NCBI RefSeq assembly: GCF_028476545.1 | Contig: NW_026731885.1 | Coordinates: forward strand, 62,001 to 126,000 | DNA from: Physella acuta | Taxonomy: Eukaryota; Mollusca; Gastropoda; Physidae | Direction of reading: 5' to 3' | DNA: 64,000 bases | Shown: positions 39,601-54,600 of the stretch, piece by piece | How positions within the stretch are numbered: the stretch's first letter is position 1 | Layout: every line of letters starts with the position of its first letter | Position numbers and translations under genes: made by a program | Notes under the pieces: model-generated | Seen by the model: only the letters and a program-made list of their open reading frames with translations | Database searches by the model: none | What the model was told of the DNA's origin: nothing

Positions 39601-42600
39601 ACTACATCTTTCATCAAGCCTAGTCTAACAATCCCCTGATGTAAACCTTGTTGCACTACATCTCTCATCAAGCCTAGTCCAACAATCCCCTGTTGTAAAC
39701 AATGTTAAGTGATCATCTCATCAAGCCTAGTCTAACAATCCCCTGGTGTAAACCTTGTTGCACTACATCTCTCATCAAGCCTAGTCTAACAATCCCCTGT
39801 TGTAAACCTTGTTGCACTACATCTCTCATCAAGCCTAGTGTAACAATCCCCTGTTGTAAACCTTGTTGCACTACATCTCTCATCAAGCCTAGTCTAACAA
39901 TCCCCTGTTGTAAACCTTGTTAAGTGATCATCTCATCAAGCCTAGTCTAACAATCCCCTGATGTAAACAATGTTAAGTGATCATCTCATCAAGCCTAGTC
40001 TAACAATCCCCTGGTGTAAACCTTGTTGCACTACATCTCTCATCAAGCCTAGTCTAACAATCCCCTGTTGTAAACAATGTTAAGTGATCATCTCATCAAG
40101 CCTAGTCTAACAATCCCCTGATGTAAACCTTGTTGCACTACATCTCTCATCAAGCCTAGTCTAACAATCCCCTGTTGTAAACAATGTTAAGTGATCATCT
40201 CATCAAGCCTAGTCTAACAATCCCCTGGTGTAAACCTTGTTGCACTACATCTCTCATCAAGCCTAGTCTAACAATCCCCTGTTGTAAACCTTGTTGCACT
40301 ACATCTCTCATCAAGCCTAGTGTAACAATCCCCTGTTGTAAACCTTGTTGCACTACATCTCTCATCAAGCCTAGTCTAACAATCCCCTGTTGTAAACCTT
40401 GTTAAGTGATCATCTCATCAAGCCTAGTCTAACAATCCCCTGATGTAAACAATGTTAAGTGATCATCTCATCAAGCCTAGTCTAACAATCCCCTGGTGTA
40501 AACCTTGTTGCACTACATCTCTCATCAAGCCTAGTCTAACAATCCCCTGTTGTAAACAATGTTAAGTGATCATCTCATCAAGCCTAGTCTAACAATCCCC
40601 TGATGTAAACCTTGTTGCACTACATCTCTCATCAAGCCTAGTCTAACAATCCCCTGTTGTAAACAATGTTAAGTGATCATCTCATCAAGCCTAGTCTAAC
40701 AATCCCCTGGTGTAAACCTTGTTGCACTACATCTCTCATCAAGCCTAGTCTAACAATCCCCTGTTGTAAACCTTGTTGCACTACATCTCTCATCAAGCCT
40801 AGTCTAACAATCCCCTGATGTAAACAATGTTAAGTGATCATCTCATCAAGCCTAGTCTAACAATCCCCTGATGTAAACCTTGTTGCATGCAGGTCTGGAG
40901 GCCCAGCTGCTGGGTATTGTGGTCAGGAAGGAGAGGCCAGAACTGGAGGAGCAGAAAGACAGCCTGGTCAGAAGTATCGCAGCAGGCAAGAAGAAACTGG
41001 TGGAGTGTGAGGACGAAATTCTCAGGTAAGTTTTGTTACTTCACCTGGATACTTCTCAGGTAATTTTGTTACCTCACCTTGATAGGTAAGTTTTGTTACT
41101 TCACCTGGATAATTCTCAGGTAAGTTTTTGTTACTTCACCTGGGTAATTCTCAGGTAAGTTTTGTTACTTCACCTGGGTAAATTCTCAGGTAAGTTTTGA
41201 CACATTTCTTTACCTGGACAATTCTCAGGTAAGATATGGCACTTTTCATTACCTAAACTGGATATTTTTACTCAAATAGTCTTTGTATGTTATAATTTTT
41301 TTCTTGTATTTAAAAATTCTTAATACCATTATTCATTTCCTTTCTTATAGAACCATGATAATCTCTTTAAAAACCTAAGCACCAATTAATGTGTTGTAGA
41401 TTACTGAATGAGACGAAAGGATCTCTGCTTGATGACGCTCAGCTGGTCAACACACTGCAGCTGTCAAAGACAACCTCTCAAGAGGTCACCGAGTCTGTGA
41501 CCATCGCTGAACAGACTGAAATCAAGATTGATGCTGCTCGTGAAGTGAGTTCTTTCCCTTTGACCTATAGAAAAATATCACTGATAAATTGAATACCATT
41601 ATTTTTTAAATCTTGTTTTCTAAAATTGAATCTAATCTTTTTGTAAATTATTTTTAAAATTTTGTTTTCTAAACTTGAATCTGTAATATTTTTGTAAATT
41701 ATTTTTGAAACTTTGTTTTCTAAACTTGAATCTATAATCTTTTTATAAATTATTTTTTAAATGGTTTTCTAAACTTGAATCTGCAATCTTTTTATAGATT
41801 ATTTTTAAATTTTTTTTTTTTTAATCTTGATTCTGTAGCCTTTTTATAAATTATTTTTAAATTTTGTTTTCTAAACTTGAATCTGTAATTTGTTTCTATT
41901 CAGGGCTACAGGCCATGTGCACAAAGGGCATCAACATTGTTCTTTGTACTCAATGACATGGGTCGCATTGACCCCATGTACCAGTTCTCACTGGATTCCT
42001 ACATAGACCTGTTCACCATCTCCATAGAGAAGTCCCAGAGGTCCTCAAAACTGGACGAGAGGATCGTCAATTTGAATGAGTACCACACGTATGCTGTGTA
42101 CAGGTGAGGCTTCACTCATTCACTGGTGTAGGGAAAACTTGAGTCAGGTAGATGACTGTTTGGGACCTTATTGGTACATAGATCAGGTCAAGAAGGTGAC
42201 TTTTTGGGACCTGATTGGTACATAGATCAGGTCAAGTAGAGTTCATCTGTTACTATGCCTGCAGCAGATGAAGGAACTGAGTGGTCAGCACTATGACCAG
42301 CTCCCTGACCTTTAGTCAAGTTCTTACCAGAGCTGGGTGGACACAAACAGAACTAAACAAAACAGGCTAGCAAATGTGTCCTCTACCACTCCCACATTGT
42401 TTATTCTATCATGAGCAAGTCAAGAATGGGAACGGCTTAGATATACTAAAATATTTGTATATCAAAAAGATAGGTGTATCAAATTACTAATATTGACTAA
42501 GAAATTAAAGTCTAATTCAGATGTAAATGTGATGCTGTCAAACTAGAAACCTTAAAAAAAATGGCAGCATGGAAAATCAAACCCTAAAAATTATAATTTG

Positions 42601-45600
42601 GATACAAAATTAGTTTTATATTGGCTTGTGAATACTTTGTAACAACATTTTTTTTACCTCTGGGGTTGAACCTGGTTGAACTTTGCCCTTTAAACCTGCA
42701 CAGGTTCACATGCCGAGGTCTGTTTGAGAAACACAAATTACTCTTCTCCTTCCAAATGTGTGCTAAAATCCTGGAGCATGCGGGCAAGCTGAACATGGAT
42801 GAGTACAACTTCTTCCTGAGGGGAGGAATTGTGAGTCAAAGGCTTTCCTTTTATCTTACAGTGTTGATTTTAAAACGGGGGGGGGGGGGTATTTTATTTT
42901 ACATTTTACAATGGGGATATCAATTAATTATTAAAATGTTAAATGAAAAAATAAGCAGTACACTCCACCCATTATACTTGTGTCTGTGTGTATCAGTCCA
43001 CCAACCTTTAGATTGTTTGTGTTTGTATCAGTCCACCAACCTTTAGATTGTTTGTGTTTGTATCAATCCACCAACCTTTAGATTGTTTGTGTTTGTGTTT
43101 GAGTCCACCAACCTTTAGATTGTTTGTGTTTGTGTTTGAGTCCACCAACCATTAAATTGTTTGTGTGTATCAGTCCACCAACCATTAAATTGTTTGTGTT
43201 TGTGTTTGAGTCCACCAACCATTAAATTGTTTGTGTGTATCAGTCCACCAACCATTAAATTGTTTGTGTTTGTGCTTGAGTCCACCAACCATTAAATTGT
43301 TTGTGTTTGTGTTTGAGTCCACCAACCATTAAATTGTTTGTGTTTGTGTTTGAGTCCACCAACCATTAAATTGTTTGTGTTTGTGTTTGAGTCCACCAAC
43401 CATTAAATTGTTTGTGTTTGTGTTTGAGTCCACCAACCATTAGATTGTTTGTGTTTGTGTGTATGTCCAGTCGTCCACAAACCATTAGATTGTTTGTGTT
43501 GTGTATGAGTCCACCACCCATTAGATTGTTTGTGTTGTTTCCCCTGCCTCATGTCCTGGACAGAGAGAACCAGATGGACAACCCCTGCACCAACTGGCTG
43601 TCTGATTGGATTGTTTGTGTTGTGTATGAGTCCATCAACCATTAGATTGTTTGTGTTGTGTATGAGTCCACCAACCATTAAATTGTTTGTGTTGCTTCCC
43701 CTGCCTCAGGTCCTGGACAGAGAGAACCAGATGGACAACCCCTGCACCAACTGGCTGTCTGACTGGATTGTTTGTGTTGTGTATGAGTCCATCAACCATT
43801 AAATTGTTTGTGTTGTTTCCCCTGCCTCAGGTCCTGGACAGAGAGAACCAGATGGACAACCCCTGCACCAACTGGCTGTCTGACTGGATTGTTTGTGTTG
43901 TGTATGAGTCCATCAACCATTAAATTGTTTGTGTTGTTTCCCCTGCCTCAGGTCCTGGAAAGAGAGAACCAGATGGACAACCCCTGCACCAACTGGCTGT
44001 CTGACTGGATTGTTTGTGTTGTGTATGAGTCCATCAACCATTAGATTGTTTGTGTTGTGTATGAGTCCATCAACCATTAGATTGTTTGTGTTGTGTATGA
44101 GTCCATCAACCATTAGATTGTTTGTGTTGTGTATGAGTCCATCAACCATTAGATTGTTTGTGTTGTGTATGAGTCCATCAACCATTAGATTGTTTGTGTT
44201 GTGTATGAGTCCATCAACCATTAGATTGTTTGTGTTGTGTATGAGTCCATCAACCATTAGATTGTTTGTGTTGTGTATGAGTCCATCAACCATTAAATTG
44301 TTTGTGTTGTTTCCCCTGCCTCAGGTCCTGGACAGAGAGAACCAGATGGACAACCCCTGCACCAACTGGCTGTCTGACTGGATTGTTTGTGTTGTGTATG
44401 AGTCCATCAACCATTAGATTGTTTGTGTTGTTTCCCCTGCCTCAGGTCCTGGACAGAGAGAACCAGATGGACAACCCCTGCACCAACTGGCTGTCTGACT
44501 GGATTGTTTGTGTTGTGTATGAGTCCACCACCCATTAAATTGTTTGTGTTGTTTCCCCTGCCTCAGGTCCTGGACAGAGAGAACCAGATGGACAACCCCT
44601 GCACCAACTGGCTGTCTGACAACTCCTGGGACAACATCACAGAGCTGGACAAGCTGACCAACTTCCATGGGATCATCACTTCCTTTGAGCAGTACGCCAG
44701 AGACTGGAACCTTTGGTATATTTCTGCGGAGCCGGAGTCTACGCCTTTGCCAGGTAAAACTTTTTTCAGGTTTGATATTTTGGCATTTAGTGATGTGACC
44801 CTTTTGGATCTGGTGATCAATAGAGTAGATGAAGTAGAGTTCAGCTTTTTCTGTGATCTCAGCAATCAAAGGAACAGTGTGATGAGTTGTATTCCCAGCT
44901 GCCTTTACATTAGTTAATGTAAGTCAGGTACTTATAAGAGCTGGGAGGGCTCAAGGATGTGCTACAGACCAAATTCTGGGATCTGAACTTGAGACTTACA
45001 GGTTAGCAGTAGTGTACTCTACTGTCTGACCTCATTATACAGTACATATAAACAGCTATCATTTGGCCAAATGTGTGTTTGTTTTCTGTTCACATTATTT
45101 ATGTGGAAACTACAGTAAGTATATTTAACCAAATTAATATCACCTTACTTGGACATTGAATTTCTGTCATTAATTTAATTTTAAAATATATTTTTATTAA
45201 TGAATTTTAAAAAATATCCAGCTGAATGGGATAACGCGTGTAACGAGCTCCAGCGGATGTTGATTGTCCGCTCCCTAAGGCCAGACAGGGTCTCCTTCTG
45301 TGCCACTTCATTCATCATCAACAACCTGGGGTCAAAGTTCACAGAGCCTCCTGTCCTTGACATGCAGGCAGTTGTTGAAGACTCCACCACAAGAACTCCC
45401 CTGATCTTTGTGCTGTCCCCTGGAGTGGTGAGTCACACATTCCATTACATAGCAAACTTGTGGCACAATAAAAACATGGAACTAACACTTCACAGTACAA
45501 TCATATCAAATTTATAACTAACTTGTGCCATTGTAAAAACATGGAGCAAACATTTTACAGTTAAAAAATATCAAACTTAAAACTTTTAGACATTATAAAA

Positions 45601-48600
45601 ACATGGAGTAAAAATGTTACAGTTCAATAATATCCAACTTATAATTAATCTTAGACATTATAAAAACACACAAAAACTTCAGCAGCTTATATTAGAACTT
45701 AAATGGAAAGAACTTTTTAAAACTGTATATGTCATATGTCTTTAAACTTGATATGTGTAAGGTTATCTATTGTTGTTGCATATGGTATAAAAAAAAGATG
45801 TAATGATTCCAGGATCCCACAAGTGGTCTGCTACAACTTGCTGAGAACAGTGGGATGGCAGCAAGGTTCCATGCCTTGTCCCTAGGTCAAGGTCAGGCTC
45901 CTATTGCTACAAGAATGATCAAAGAGGGAGTTAAAGAGGTATAACAAATGTTTCATGTAACATGTATCTTATGTATTGCCACATAATGACTTCATAAGCT
46001 AGGGTCATAGGAACAGATGAACTTAGTTTCAGCTCCACTTTAGACTAGCAAGTCTGAGAATCAGAATTGATGCAATACCAAGCCAAACACGTTCGTGTGT
46101 GTCCCGTCCACTCCACCCCCTGGCAAGTGGGTGTTCCTGGCCAACTGCCCAACTTACACATACATATGTAATGTTGCTTCCTGTCCCCACCCCCAGGGTA
46201 CGTGAGTGTTCCAAACCACCCCCACACACATGTGTAATGTTACTTCCTATCCCCACCTCCAGGGCAAGTGAGTGTTCCTGGCCAACTGCCCCCCCCCCAC
46301 ACATGTGTAATGTTGCTTCCTGTCCCCACCCTCAGGGCAAGTGGGTGTTCCTGGCAAACTGTCAACCCCCCCCCCCCACACTCACAGATGTGTAATGTTG
46401 CTTCCTGTCCCCACCCCAGGGCAAGTGGGTGTTCCTAGCCAACTGCCCCCCCCCCCCACAGATGTGTAATGTTGCTTCCTGTCCCCACCCCCAGGGCAAG
46501 TGGGTGTTCCTGGCAAACTGTCACCCCCCCCCCCCACACTCACAGATGTGTAATGTTGCTTCCTGTCCCCACCCCAGGGCAAGTGGGTGTTCCTGGCCAA
46601 CTGCCCCCCCTCACACACACATATGTAATGTTGCTTCCTGTCCCCACCCCCAGGGCAAGTGGGTGTTCCTGGCCAACTGCCCCCCCCCCACAGATGTGTA
46701 ATGTTGCTTCCTGTCCCCACCCCCAGGGCAAGTGGGTGTTCCTGGCCAACTGCCACCCCCCTCACACACATGTGTAATGTTGCTTCCTATCCCCACCCCC
46801 AGGGCAAGTGGGTGTTCCTGGCCAACTGCCACCCCCCCCCCCCCACACACATGTGTAATGTTGCTTCCGGTCCCTACCCCCAGGGCAAGTGGGTGTTCCT
46901 GGCCAACTGCCACCCCCCCTCACACCTACACATGTGTAATGTTGCTTCCTATCCCCACCCCCAGGGCAAGTGGGTGTTCTGGCCAACTGCCCCTCCCCCC
47001 CCCCCACACATGTGTAATGTTGCTTCCTGTCCCCACCCCCAGGGCAAGTGGGTGTTCCTGGCCAACTGCCACCCCTCCCCCCACCCCCCACCCCACATGT
47101 GTAATGTTGCTTCTTGTCCCCACCCCCAGGGCAAGTGGGTGTTCCTGGCCAACTGCCCCCCCCCCCCCACAGATGTGTAATGTTGCTTCCTGTCCCTACC
47201 CCCAGGGCAAGTGGGTGTTCCTGGCCAACTGCCTACCCCCCCACACATGTGTAATGTTGCTTCCTGTCCCTACCCCCAGGGCAAGTGGGTGTTCCTGGCC
47301 AACTGCCACCCACCCCACACATGTGTATTGTTGCTTTGTATCCCCACCCCCAGGGCAAGTGGGTGTTCCTGGCCAACTGCCACCTCTCCCTGAGCTGGAT
47401 GCCACAGCTGGACAAACTTGTGGAGCAGCTCCAAATAGAAGAGCCGCACCCTGAGTTCCGGTTGTGGTTGTCCTCGTCGCCCCACCCAGAGTTCCCAATA
47501 TCCATCCTACAGACCGGCATCAAGATGACCACAGAGCCCCCTAAGGTAACTCTTGTCTTTCATTTTGTGATAAGATTATTTTTTTTAATGTTAAGTTCAA
47601 TTTCACAACATTCATATTTTAAAACTTAATGCAATTTATTTTAATTACTAATGTTACATGTATTGCTTATATTACCAGCATCCATAATCAATTATCCCAT
47701 TCATTGTCTAAACTAGCCATCCTTTATCCAAAAAAAAATTCATAAAATAGTATCTTAGTCACCTAAATTTAATTTATACTTCATCAGCTATTCTCACAAT
47801 AAGTTCCTCCTATTCTCACAATAATTGTTCTAATTTCCAATCTGTTCTTTCCACTTTGACTTCACCTATTCTTCCACTTGTTCAACTCCACTGAGACTGT
47901 GCTGACTGTAATACTCTCCAACAGGGGCTAAAGGCCAACATGAAGCGTCTGTACAACCTCATCACAGAGCAACAGTTCCACCGCTGCCACAAGCAGGAGA
48001 AGTATAAAAAACTCCTCTTCACTCTCTGCTTCTTCCACTCCATTCTACTGGAGAGGAAGAAGTTCCTCATGCTGGGCTGGAACATTGCTTATGAATTTAA
48101 CGACTCAGATTTTGAGGTACCTCTCTTCAACATTTTAAAATTTCAGCTACTGTTGTTGTTTTTTTTTTTTGCTCAGCTTCATAAAGATCAAATAATATTT
48201 TTACAATAATTATCACTATTCTAAATTTTTAAAAGTCATTATATTTACTTTGAAAATGCTTGCTGTTATACTTTAAGTTTTATTAACGATAAAATAATAT
48301 TTTTCATTGAAATACTTTTTTGAAATAATAAGCTCAATAATATAGGTCTATAAAAAAAGAAATATCTATTTTTTTTTTTGTGAATAAAATTTACTGAAAT
48401 AATAATTTTTAAAATATACAACATTTTAAATGCAATAAAATGATTATGAGATATCAAAAAAAAAAAATTAAGTTGTTGAGAATAGTTTGAATGGATTCAT
48501 TTTTTTTTAACCTTTTTTCTTTTGTGGCCAGGTTTCTGAAAATCTGCTGTCTATTTATCTGGATGGTTATGATGAAACACCATGGGAAGCCCTGAAATAT

Positions 48601-51600
48601 TTGATTGCAAACATCAACTACGGTGGACACGTGACAGATGACTGGGATAGACGCTTGCTCATGACTTACATTGCTGACTACATGAACGAATCTGTTCTTA
48701 CAGTTCCATTCAACAAGTAATATTTCTTTTTGAGTCAGAGATTCTCTTTATTATTTAAACTAGCCGTCCCGGCTAGGCGCTGCACTGGCCTCTTTATAAA
48801 ACCTATCTGTAAGGGACCATGACTTTTGTGTTTATTATGCAGCATATACCCGGCATTGCCCAGCTTTAGGAAATATATTACTTTTCGAATTAACCCTAAC
48901 CACATCAAAACCAAAACACACAAAACATGCAAACATAACGCAAACACAAATGAAAACCCAAACACAAAGAAAACCCAAACACAAAGAAAACACAAACATA
49001 AAAGCAAACCCAAACACAAAGAAAACACAAACATAAAAGCAAACACAAACACCAACGCAAACACAAGTTAAAAAACAAACAGAAACACAAACACAAATAC
49101 AAATAGAAACGCAAACCTAAACACAAACAATAACTCAAATAATGCAACATAAACACAAACATTAACACATAGTGCTCACGGTCTAGTCCGTAGCACCCAA
49201 TCGCACCTGCCGGTCGCCGGCGGAACTGCCTGATTTAACTTAGTAAACGACTATAATACCCCAACTTATCCATAGGCTTTTGCACTTAAACGAACGTAAG
49301 AGTTATAGCACTCACTGGAAGGCCGGGGACACCAAATAGCACTCTGTTGGGACGTCAGACGACACCCTGGATTCGATTTAGTGAAAGTCTATAATACTCC
49401 CAGCTTGTCCTCAAACACAGAGAATATTTAGGAGCGGCCAGAGAATATTTAGGAGCGGCGTCTAAACTGTTTAAAATAAAAATGAGTAAACTGTACGTTC
49501 AGTGTATAAAATAAACATAAGGCAGTATTTAAATTTACCTACCACAGTGCATTTTATCAATCCATGCTAATGTATGTAATTATTTTCTTTCAAGCACCAA
49601 AACAAACAAATATTTTTTCCAGATTTTTTTTTGTAAAGGGAAGTAATTTTTTTTCCGTGATCTTTCAAGGGAAGTAAATTACCAATTAAAGGAACAAAAG
49701 AAAATAATTTCAAACATAATTTAAGTTATTGTGATTTTCTTTGATTTTGTTCATTCTTAATGATGTTAATTAAAATAGTAAGTTTGGAAATTGAAACTTT
49801 TTTTTAACAAAACTATCAATATTAATTTTTTAAATAATATATTTAGAGAATAAACACTTTAAGAGTATTACTTCACTTGTCCCACATACTGTCAGGTTTG
49901 ACAAGAAAGTTTGTTCATATAATAAGATTCATCTTGTGGAATTTTTTACTTTATGCATATCTGTTCACTGTCCTTGGTCACATACTTCGAGCTTTATATA
50001 TTAAAATCAATCTATCTTTATCTAAATATACTGTAAAGTATTAATAGTGACAAAATCTAATCTAATATTTACAAAGTGCATGGTGTACCATGTGAACATC
50101 AAACCAGTCTTTATTTAAACACAACTTGTCTTTCTAACTGGCTGCAAGCAAATGTTTGAAAGCTAGTTCATCACCTCAGTCTCTTTATATGAGAGTGGCC
50201 ATTATAGATTCTCTCATTTTCTTACTTCACAAAGTACTGTAAAGAGTACCATGTTAGCTTTAGGGCACTACCTTCCTTCTTGTAGTTAAAGAACTCTGTA
50301 ATGTACAATAAATACCTTAGACAAACACCTTCAACCTTCTCCATCTTTTAGTTATTTTAAATTTTTGTAAATAGATTACAATAGAATATATGGACCTGTG
50401 ATATGAGTTTAAAGCTGTATTTACACATACTTTATTTTTTCCTACTGACCCTGGGATAATGGGTTCATTCTGGTCATTGAAAGATTTACCAAGAATCATA
50501 AAGATATCCTTGAATCCCAAGATTCACTTAGGATGATTATCATTAAGATATCCTTGAATCCCAAAATTCACTTAGGATGATTATCACTAAGATATCCTTG
50601 AATCCCACCCATCTCCAACATAAAGGAAGTAGGTTTTGGCAACCCAAAGTGGCCATTTTGCCCTGGTCCAAACTTTGGTTTTAAATGTCAGATCTGTTTT
50701 CCTTGCTCTTATGCAGATGGTGGAATAAACTATTAAATAAGTGATATCATTATCTTATCCAGGCTGTCCTCACTACCAACATATTACATCCCCAAAGATG
50801 GCCCCCTCTCATCCTACAAAGAGTATGTCAGCATGCTGCCCAATGTGGATCACCCAGGTAACTTTACATTATCACCAGATTTTTTTCAAAACTTCATCTT
50901 AACTCTGTAAGACTGGAGTGAAGCAACACTTCCAGTGTTCAATATTTCCTCTATTTACTCCATTGTTTTGAAGGATCTACATTTGTATTCATATACCTAA
51001 GTCATAATATTGCTACAGCAGTTGATTTTATTTGTTTTTACGACTTGTAGTTTTCTCTTTTGTTTGATTTTTTTATTATATAGAAATATTTTTAAAAAAC
51101 TGCACCAATAATGCAACATTTTTAAACACTGCAGGAACCTACACAGACACCGCATCTTATAATATAATGAACCAAAATTAATGCATTTATTCTAATTTTT
51201 TAATGGGAAAAGTAAAACTTTAAAGTTTATCACTTTTTTGTGTCTAAGAGGGCTTTCACACATAGGGTCAGGAAAGATGTTATTGCCCTATTAGTGGTTT
51301 TAAAGAGGGGTAATATACATTATGTGATGAGTGCAATTAGATTTCAACCTAATGAATCCCACGCTAACCATGTGTTATTAGATTTTAACCTTATGAATTC
51401 CCCACTAATCATGTGTAATTAGATTTTAACTTAATGAATCCCACTAACGATGTGTCCATCTACACATTATTTGATGAGTGTAACTAGATTTTAACCTTAT
51501 GAATCCCACACTAACCATGTGTAATTAGATTTTAACCTTATGAATCCCACACTAACCATGTGTAATTAGATTTTAACCTAATGAATCCCACACTAACGAT

Positions 51601-54600
51601 GTGTCCATCAACACATTATTTGATGAGTGAAATTAGATTTTAACCTAATGAATCCCGCTAACGATGTGTCCATAAACACATTATTTGATGAGTGGAACTA
51701 GATTTTAACCTAATGAATCCCACACTAACCATGTGTAATTAGATTTTAACCTAATGAATCCCACTAATGATGTGTCCATCAACACATTATTTGATGAGTG
51801 TAATTAGATTTTAACCTAATGAATCCCACACTAATCATGTGTAATTAGATTTTAACCTAATGAATCCCACTAACGATGTATCCACCAACAGAGGCGTTTG
51901 GCCAACATCCCAACGCTGACATCTCCTCTCAGATCCAGGAGACCAGGCTACTCTTTGACACTCTACTGTCTCTACAGCCTCAAGTCTCAAGCTCAGGCGG
52001 GGAGAGCAGGGAGGACAAGGTACACTTTAGTTAGGGGGGGGAGGACAAGGTACACTTTAGTGAGACATGGGGGGAGGGTAGAAATTAATTGAAATGAAAG
52101 CCAAAATACTTCATTTAATGGTAGACCTATATGTAAAGTTTAGTCTTCTAAGAAATTTATTGTCTTATTCATTGAGATGATGTTGTAATATTTTTCCCTA
52201 AGGTGTTGGAGTTAGCAGCCAACATTTTCAAACAAATTCCAGAGAACATGGATTATGATGGCACGGCAAAGATATTGTCAGTGGATCCATCTCCACTCAA
52301 TGTGGTTTTGTTGCAAGAGGTAAGACTTGCCTCCCTTGCTATACATTGTTAAAAGTAAGCTTTGCTTCCCTTTCTCTTCTTTCTCTTCTCTACATTTTTA
52401 CATAGTCACAATTTCAAATAAGCCAGTTGTAGGTGAGGTCTTTCATGCTAGTTGAAGGAGTAGAAGGGACATGATGAGTTGAGACCACTTTCACATTAGT
52501 AGGACAGAAACTTATTTTAATAGTTTATTTTTAACTCCTTAAAAAACAACAAAATTATCTAGGCCACTACATGGACTGGTTTTGATTCAGCATCAAAAAT
52601 TTTCTGTGTGTTTGTTCTTCAGATCCAACGTTACAACATACTCCATACATTTTCTCTCTACAGATCCAACGTTACAACATACAACATACATTTTCTCTCT
52701 ACAGATCCAACGTTACAACATACCCCATACATTTTCTCTCTACAGATCCAACGTTACAACATACTCCATACATTTTCTCTCTACAGATCCAACGTTACAA
52801 CATACAACATACATTTTGTCTCTACAGATCCAACGTTACAACATACAACATACAACATACTCCATACATTTTCTCTCTACAGATCCAACGTTACAACATA
52901 CTCCATACATTTTCTCTCTACAGATCCAACGTTACAACATACTCCATACATTTTGTCTCTACAGATCCAACATTACAACATACTCCATACATTTTGTCTC
53001 TACAGATCCAACATTACAACATACAACATACTCCATACATTTTCTCTCTACAGATCCAACGTTACAACATACAACATACATTTTCTCTCTACAGATCCAA
53101 CGTTACAACATACAACATACATTTAGATCCAACGTTACAACATACTCCATACATTTTCTCTCTACAGATCCAACGTTACAACATACAACATACATTTAGA
53201 TCCAACGTTACAACATACTCCATACATTTTCTCTCTACAGATCCAACGTTACAACATACAACATACAACATACTCCATACATTTTCTCTCTACAGATCCA
53301 ACGTTACAACATACTCCTGAATGAAATCAGATCATCTCTGACAGCTCTTGAGAAAGGTATTCAAGGTCTTGTGGTGCTCACTGTTGACCTTGAGAATATC
53401 TTCAACTGTATTTTTGATGGCAGGGTACCCCCACTGTGGGAGAAGGTAAAATAACTATCCAGCTGTTTTACAGGTGAAACATGTGGCATAAAGACAAAGT
53501 TTAATTATGTTAGAGAATAATTTTGTCAATTTACTTGGGACAGCGTGGCCTAGCAGTGTAGAGCTAACCCAAAAGTCTGGGTTCAAGTCAGTGCCCTGAG
53601 TCCACCCAGCTCTAATGGGTACCTAACTCACATTAGGGAAAGCTAATGTAGCTGATCACACTATCCCTTCATATTTTGAGGTCACCAAAACAGGTGAACT
53701 CTACTTGCCCCATGCACTGTCAGGTTCCAAGATGGAGCTAACTTGTTTATTTTTAGACAGATATTGTATTTTGGTTGTTTTTTTATATATATTTTTTTAG
53801 TAGTTATTACTTTTTAAATAAATTTTATTTTCAGGCAGGAATTATTTTTTAAAATATGTTATAACATATATTCAGGCAAATTGTATTTAAAGATTTTAAT
53901 TGTACTTTTAGGCTTATAATTCTATGAAGCCCCTGGCAGCATGGACAAGAGATTTGGTGCAGAGAGTGGACATGTTTGCCAAATGGGCCTCACTGGCCAA
54001 ACCACCCTGGGTCTTCTGGATGTCTGCTTTCACTTTCCCCACAGGATTTTTGACAGCAGTGCTACAAACAGCTGCTCGACAGAATAGTGTAAGTTTATGC
54101 TTCAGTTTTAGTTGGTTTTTTTTTTAATAAACTTTTTGTGTCATTTTGGGTTTTTTAAGATTAACTTTAGTTTTAAAATATCGTTATATTAGGTTTGAAA
54201 ATTAGATTAACTTAAGAAAAAGTTGGAAACGTAATATAAGGGTTTGATTTTTAGAACATCTCTAATTACCTTTTCTATATAGTATATTAGTTTTGGTTTA
54301 ACTTTAATTATCAGTTGTTTTTTTAAGTGAATGTTTTTCCAATGCATCCATTTTTATTTCCAACTTTTGTCTTTATTGAAGTCTTAGTCTATTGAAGTAA
54401 TTATGTTGAGGGAGATCACACATACTCAAAGCTTGACTTAAGCATTGTTACATTACCAAAGTCTAGCTTTTTTAAATGTAGTTGTGGAGATTTAGTACTG
54501 GGATACCCTTCAACACCCACCCCACTTCATAGTTTAAATACCTTGATTTCTCTGACTTAGTTCACTGCTCTGTATAAAATTACCCTTGCTGGTTCTCTGT

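Noticed and set aside
46382-47532. Numerous overlapping frames on both strands with repeated WVFLANC and PTCPGG strings
   Set aside because: All are shadows of the acceptor-plus-exon array. Only the last copy, continuing into the DNAH2 exon at 47354, is coding.
48735-49168. Overlapping minus-strand frames of Phe/Val/Leu/Cys-rich repeats
   Set aside because: They arise from the A/C-rich microsatellite and are not membrane proteins.
52582-53320. Long + strand frames of repeated [15 protein letters not shown] type
   Set aside because: The 41-base unit is stop-free in three frames. No independent gene is supported, though read-through into the exon was kept as a finding.
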